Origin: an uncultured Dehalococcoidia bacterium
GTDB lineage: Bacteria; Chloroflexota; Dehalococcoidia; Lucifugimonadales; Lucifugimonadaceae
DNA length: 64,000 nt
NCBI GenBank assembly: GCA_958295935.1
Contig: OY282385.1
Span: 1,116,001-1,180,000, forward strand
Direction: 5' to 3'
Shown: one piece after another, positions 63,608 to 64,000 of the stretch
Layout of the letters: each line of letters begins with the position of its first letter
How positions within the stretch are numbered: position 1 is the first letter of the stretch
The notes under the pieces: model-generated
The model's input: the letters and a program-made list of their open reading frames with translations, nothing else
Database searches by the model: none
Told to the model about the DNA's origin: nothing
Program-made: the position numbers and the translations under genes

Positions 63608-64000
63608 CCGGCAACCGACTCCCCGGGAACGATAAGCCCGTAATTGTTGTCCCGACGCCGGTAAACCACGTTGTGAGAACCCGTCTCGCTGTTGAGAAAC
63701 AAGAAGAAACTGTGCCCAAGCAACTCCATGCGGGCCGCTGCCTCCTCGACGCCCATCGATTCGACAACGTGGGACTTCGTCCGAACCAGCGCGCCCCCAG
63801 ACAACTCCACCACGTCCCCATCCGGCTCATGCCCCTGATCGACAAGCTCCCCGCCAATCCCGGCCTCCAACTTCATAGCGCTCCGACGACGACGGGAAAG
63901 CCTCGTCTTGTAGCGGCGAATCTTGCGGTCGATGTTCTCCTCGACCGCGTCGATAGCCACACGAGGCGTCGCACCGCGCTCCTCACCACGGATCACGCCG
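63604..64000 (-). CDS. hpf: Ribosome hibernation promoting factor (HPF/RaiA), 5' end outside window
   Basis: The frame continues through the right edge, so ATG 63996 is not the start. The part here is the end of the N-terminal domain (AIDAVEENIDRKIRRYKTRL), a linker and the C-terminal dimerisation domain of long HPF (MGVEEAAARMELLGHSFFLFLNSETGSHNVVYRRRDNNYGLI). Long HPF joins 70S ribosomes into inactive 100S dimers in stationary phase. Confidence 0.92.
   Translation of the reverse strand, partial: GVIRGEERGATPRVAIDAVEENIDRKIRRYKTRLSRRRRSAMKLEAGIGGELVDQGHEPDGDVVELSGGALVRTKSHVVESMGVEEAAARMELLGHSFFLFLNSETGSHNVVYRRRDNNYGLIVPGESVAG

Noticed and set aside
1-64000. CRISPR arrays, rRNA genes, transposase genes, replication origin
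   Set aside because: No regularly spaced repeats, rRNA-like sequence, transposase domain or clustered DnaA boxes were seen while reading the window.

Overview
The window looks like a piece of an uncultivated Chloroflexota chromosome, probably a Dehalococcoidia/SAR202-type lineage. Support for this: a giant membrane protein with the YYY-motif domain known from Chloroflexi and archaea; a System I* type cytochrome c maturation cluster; a fused KorA plus KorB 2-oxoacid:ferredoxin oxidoreductase; and many catabolic enolase, FAH, Gfo/Idh, amidohydrolase and ABC peptide-transport genes. The + strand is rich in C over G whichever way the genes point, so the window seems to lie within one replichore. 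The lineage is inferred by eye, not searched. TTG and GTG starts are common.

Layout. 1-2.5 kb: sugar-acid/aromatic catabolism enzymes and a Rieske protein. 2.5-7.5 kb: ccmAB and ccmC, a ccmD-like gene and ccmE, split by an antisense orphan HsdS gene. 7.5-16.3 kb: plsY, a divergent ECF sigma/anti-sigma pair, korAB, NUDIX, GNAT, ketopantoate-reductase-like and 2-hydroxyacid dehydrogenase genes. 16.3-19.5 kb: comEC-comEA (DNA uptake). 19.7-34.4 kb: tRNA-Ser, then a long + strand catabolic block (peptide-type ABC binding protein and two permeases, MDR dehydrogenase, Gfo/Idh oxidoreductase, phosphotriesterase-like hydrolase, SDR, copper amine oxidase, class V aminotransferase, desuccinylase/aspartoacylase-like hydrolase), interrupted at 27.5-29.1 kb by an SfiI-family restriction-modification (R-M) pair. 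34.4-46.4 kb: mostly housekeeping (tRNA-Glu, argC, nth, polyprenyl synthase, metG, chromate transporter, rsmI, lipA, rlmD, trpB), with an integrase relic at 39.1-39.3 kb. 46.7-64 kb: methyltransferases, SDR, mgtE, M16 peptidase, a 1439-residue glycosyltransferase/YYY fusion and a truncated hibernation factor gene.

The most unusual content is a set of accessory modules that have entered without a recognisable transposase. (a) A glycosyltransferase gene sits between two direct copies, about 411 bp each and about 98% identical, of the convergent junction between an O-methyltransferase and an SDR gene. (b) A type II R-M pair sits between two perfect 109-bp copies of the 3' end of mgtE, so that both mgtE and the convergent peptidase gene stay intact. 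(c) HsdS lies between two 26-bp direct repeats inside the ccm cluster. (d) An SfiI-like R-M pair has no visible repeat. All four lose or reverse the strand skew of the surrounding DNA. Cases (a) and (b) are textbook insertions with long target duplication. The glycosyltransferase in (a) is also interrupted by a G13 tract exactly at a frame change, which makes it a candidate phase-variable surface gene.
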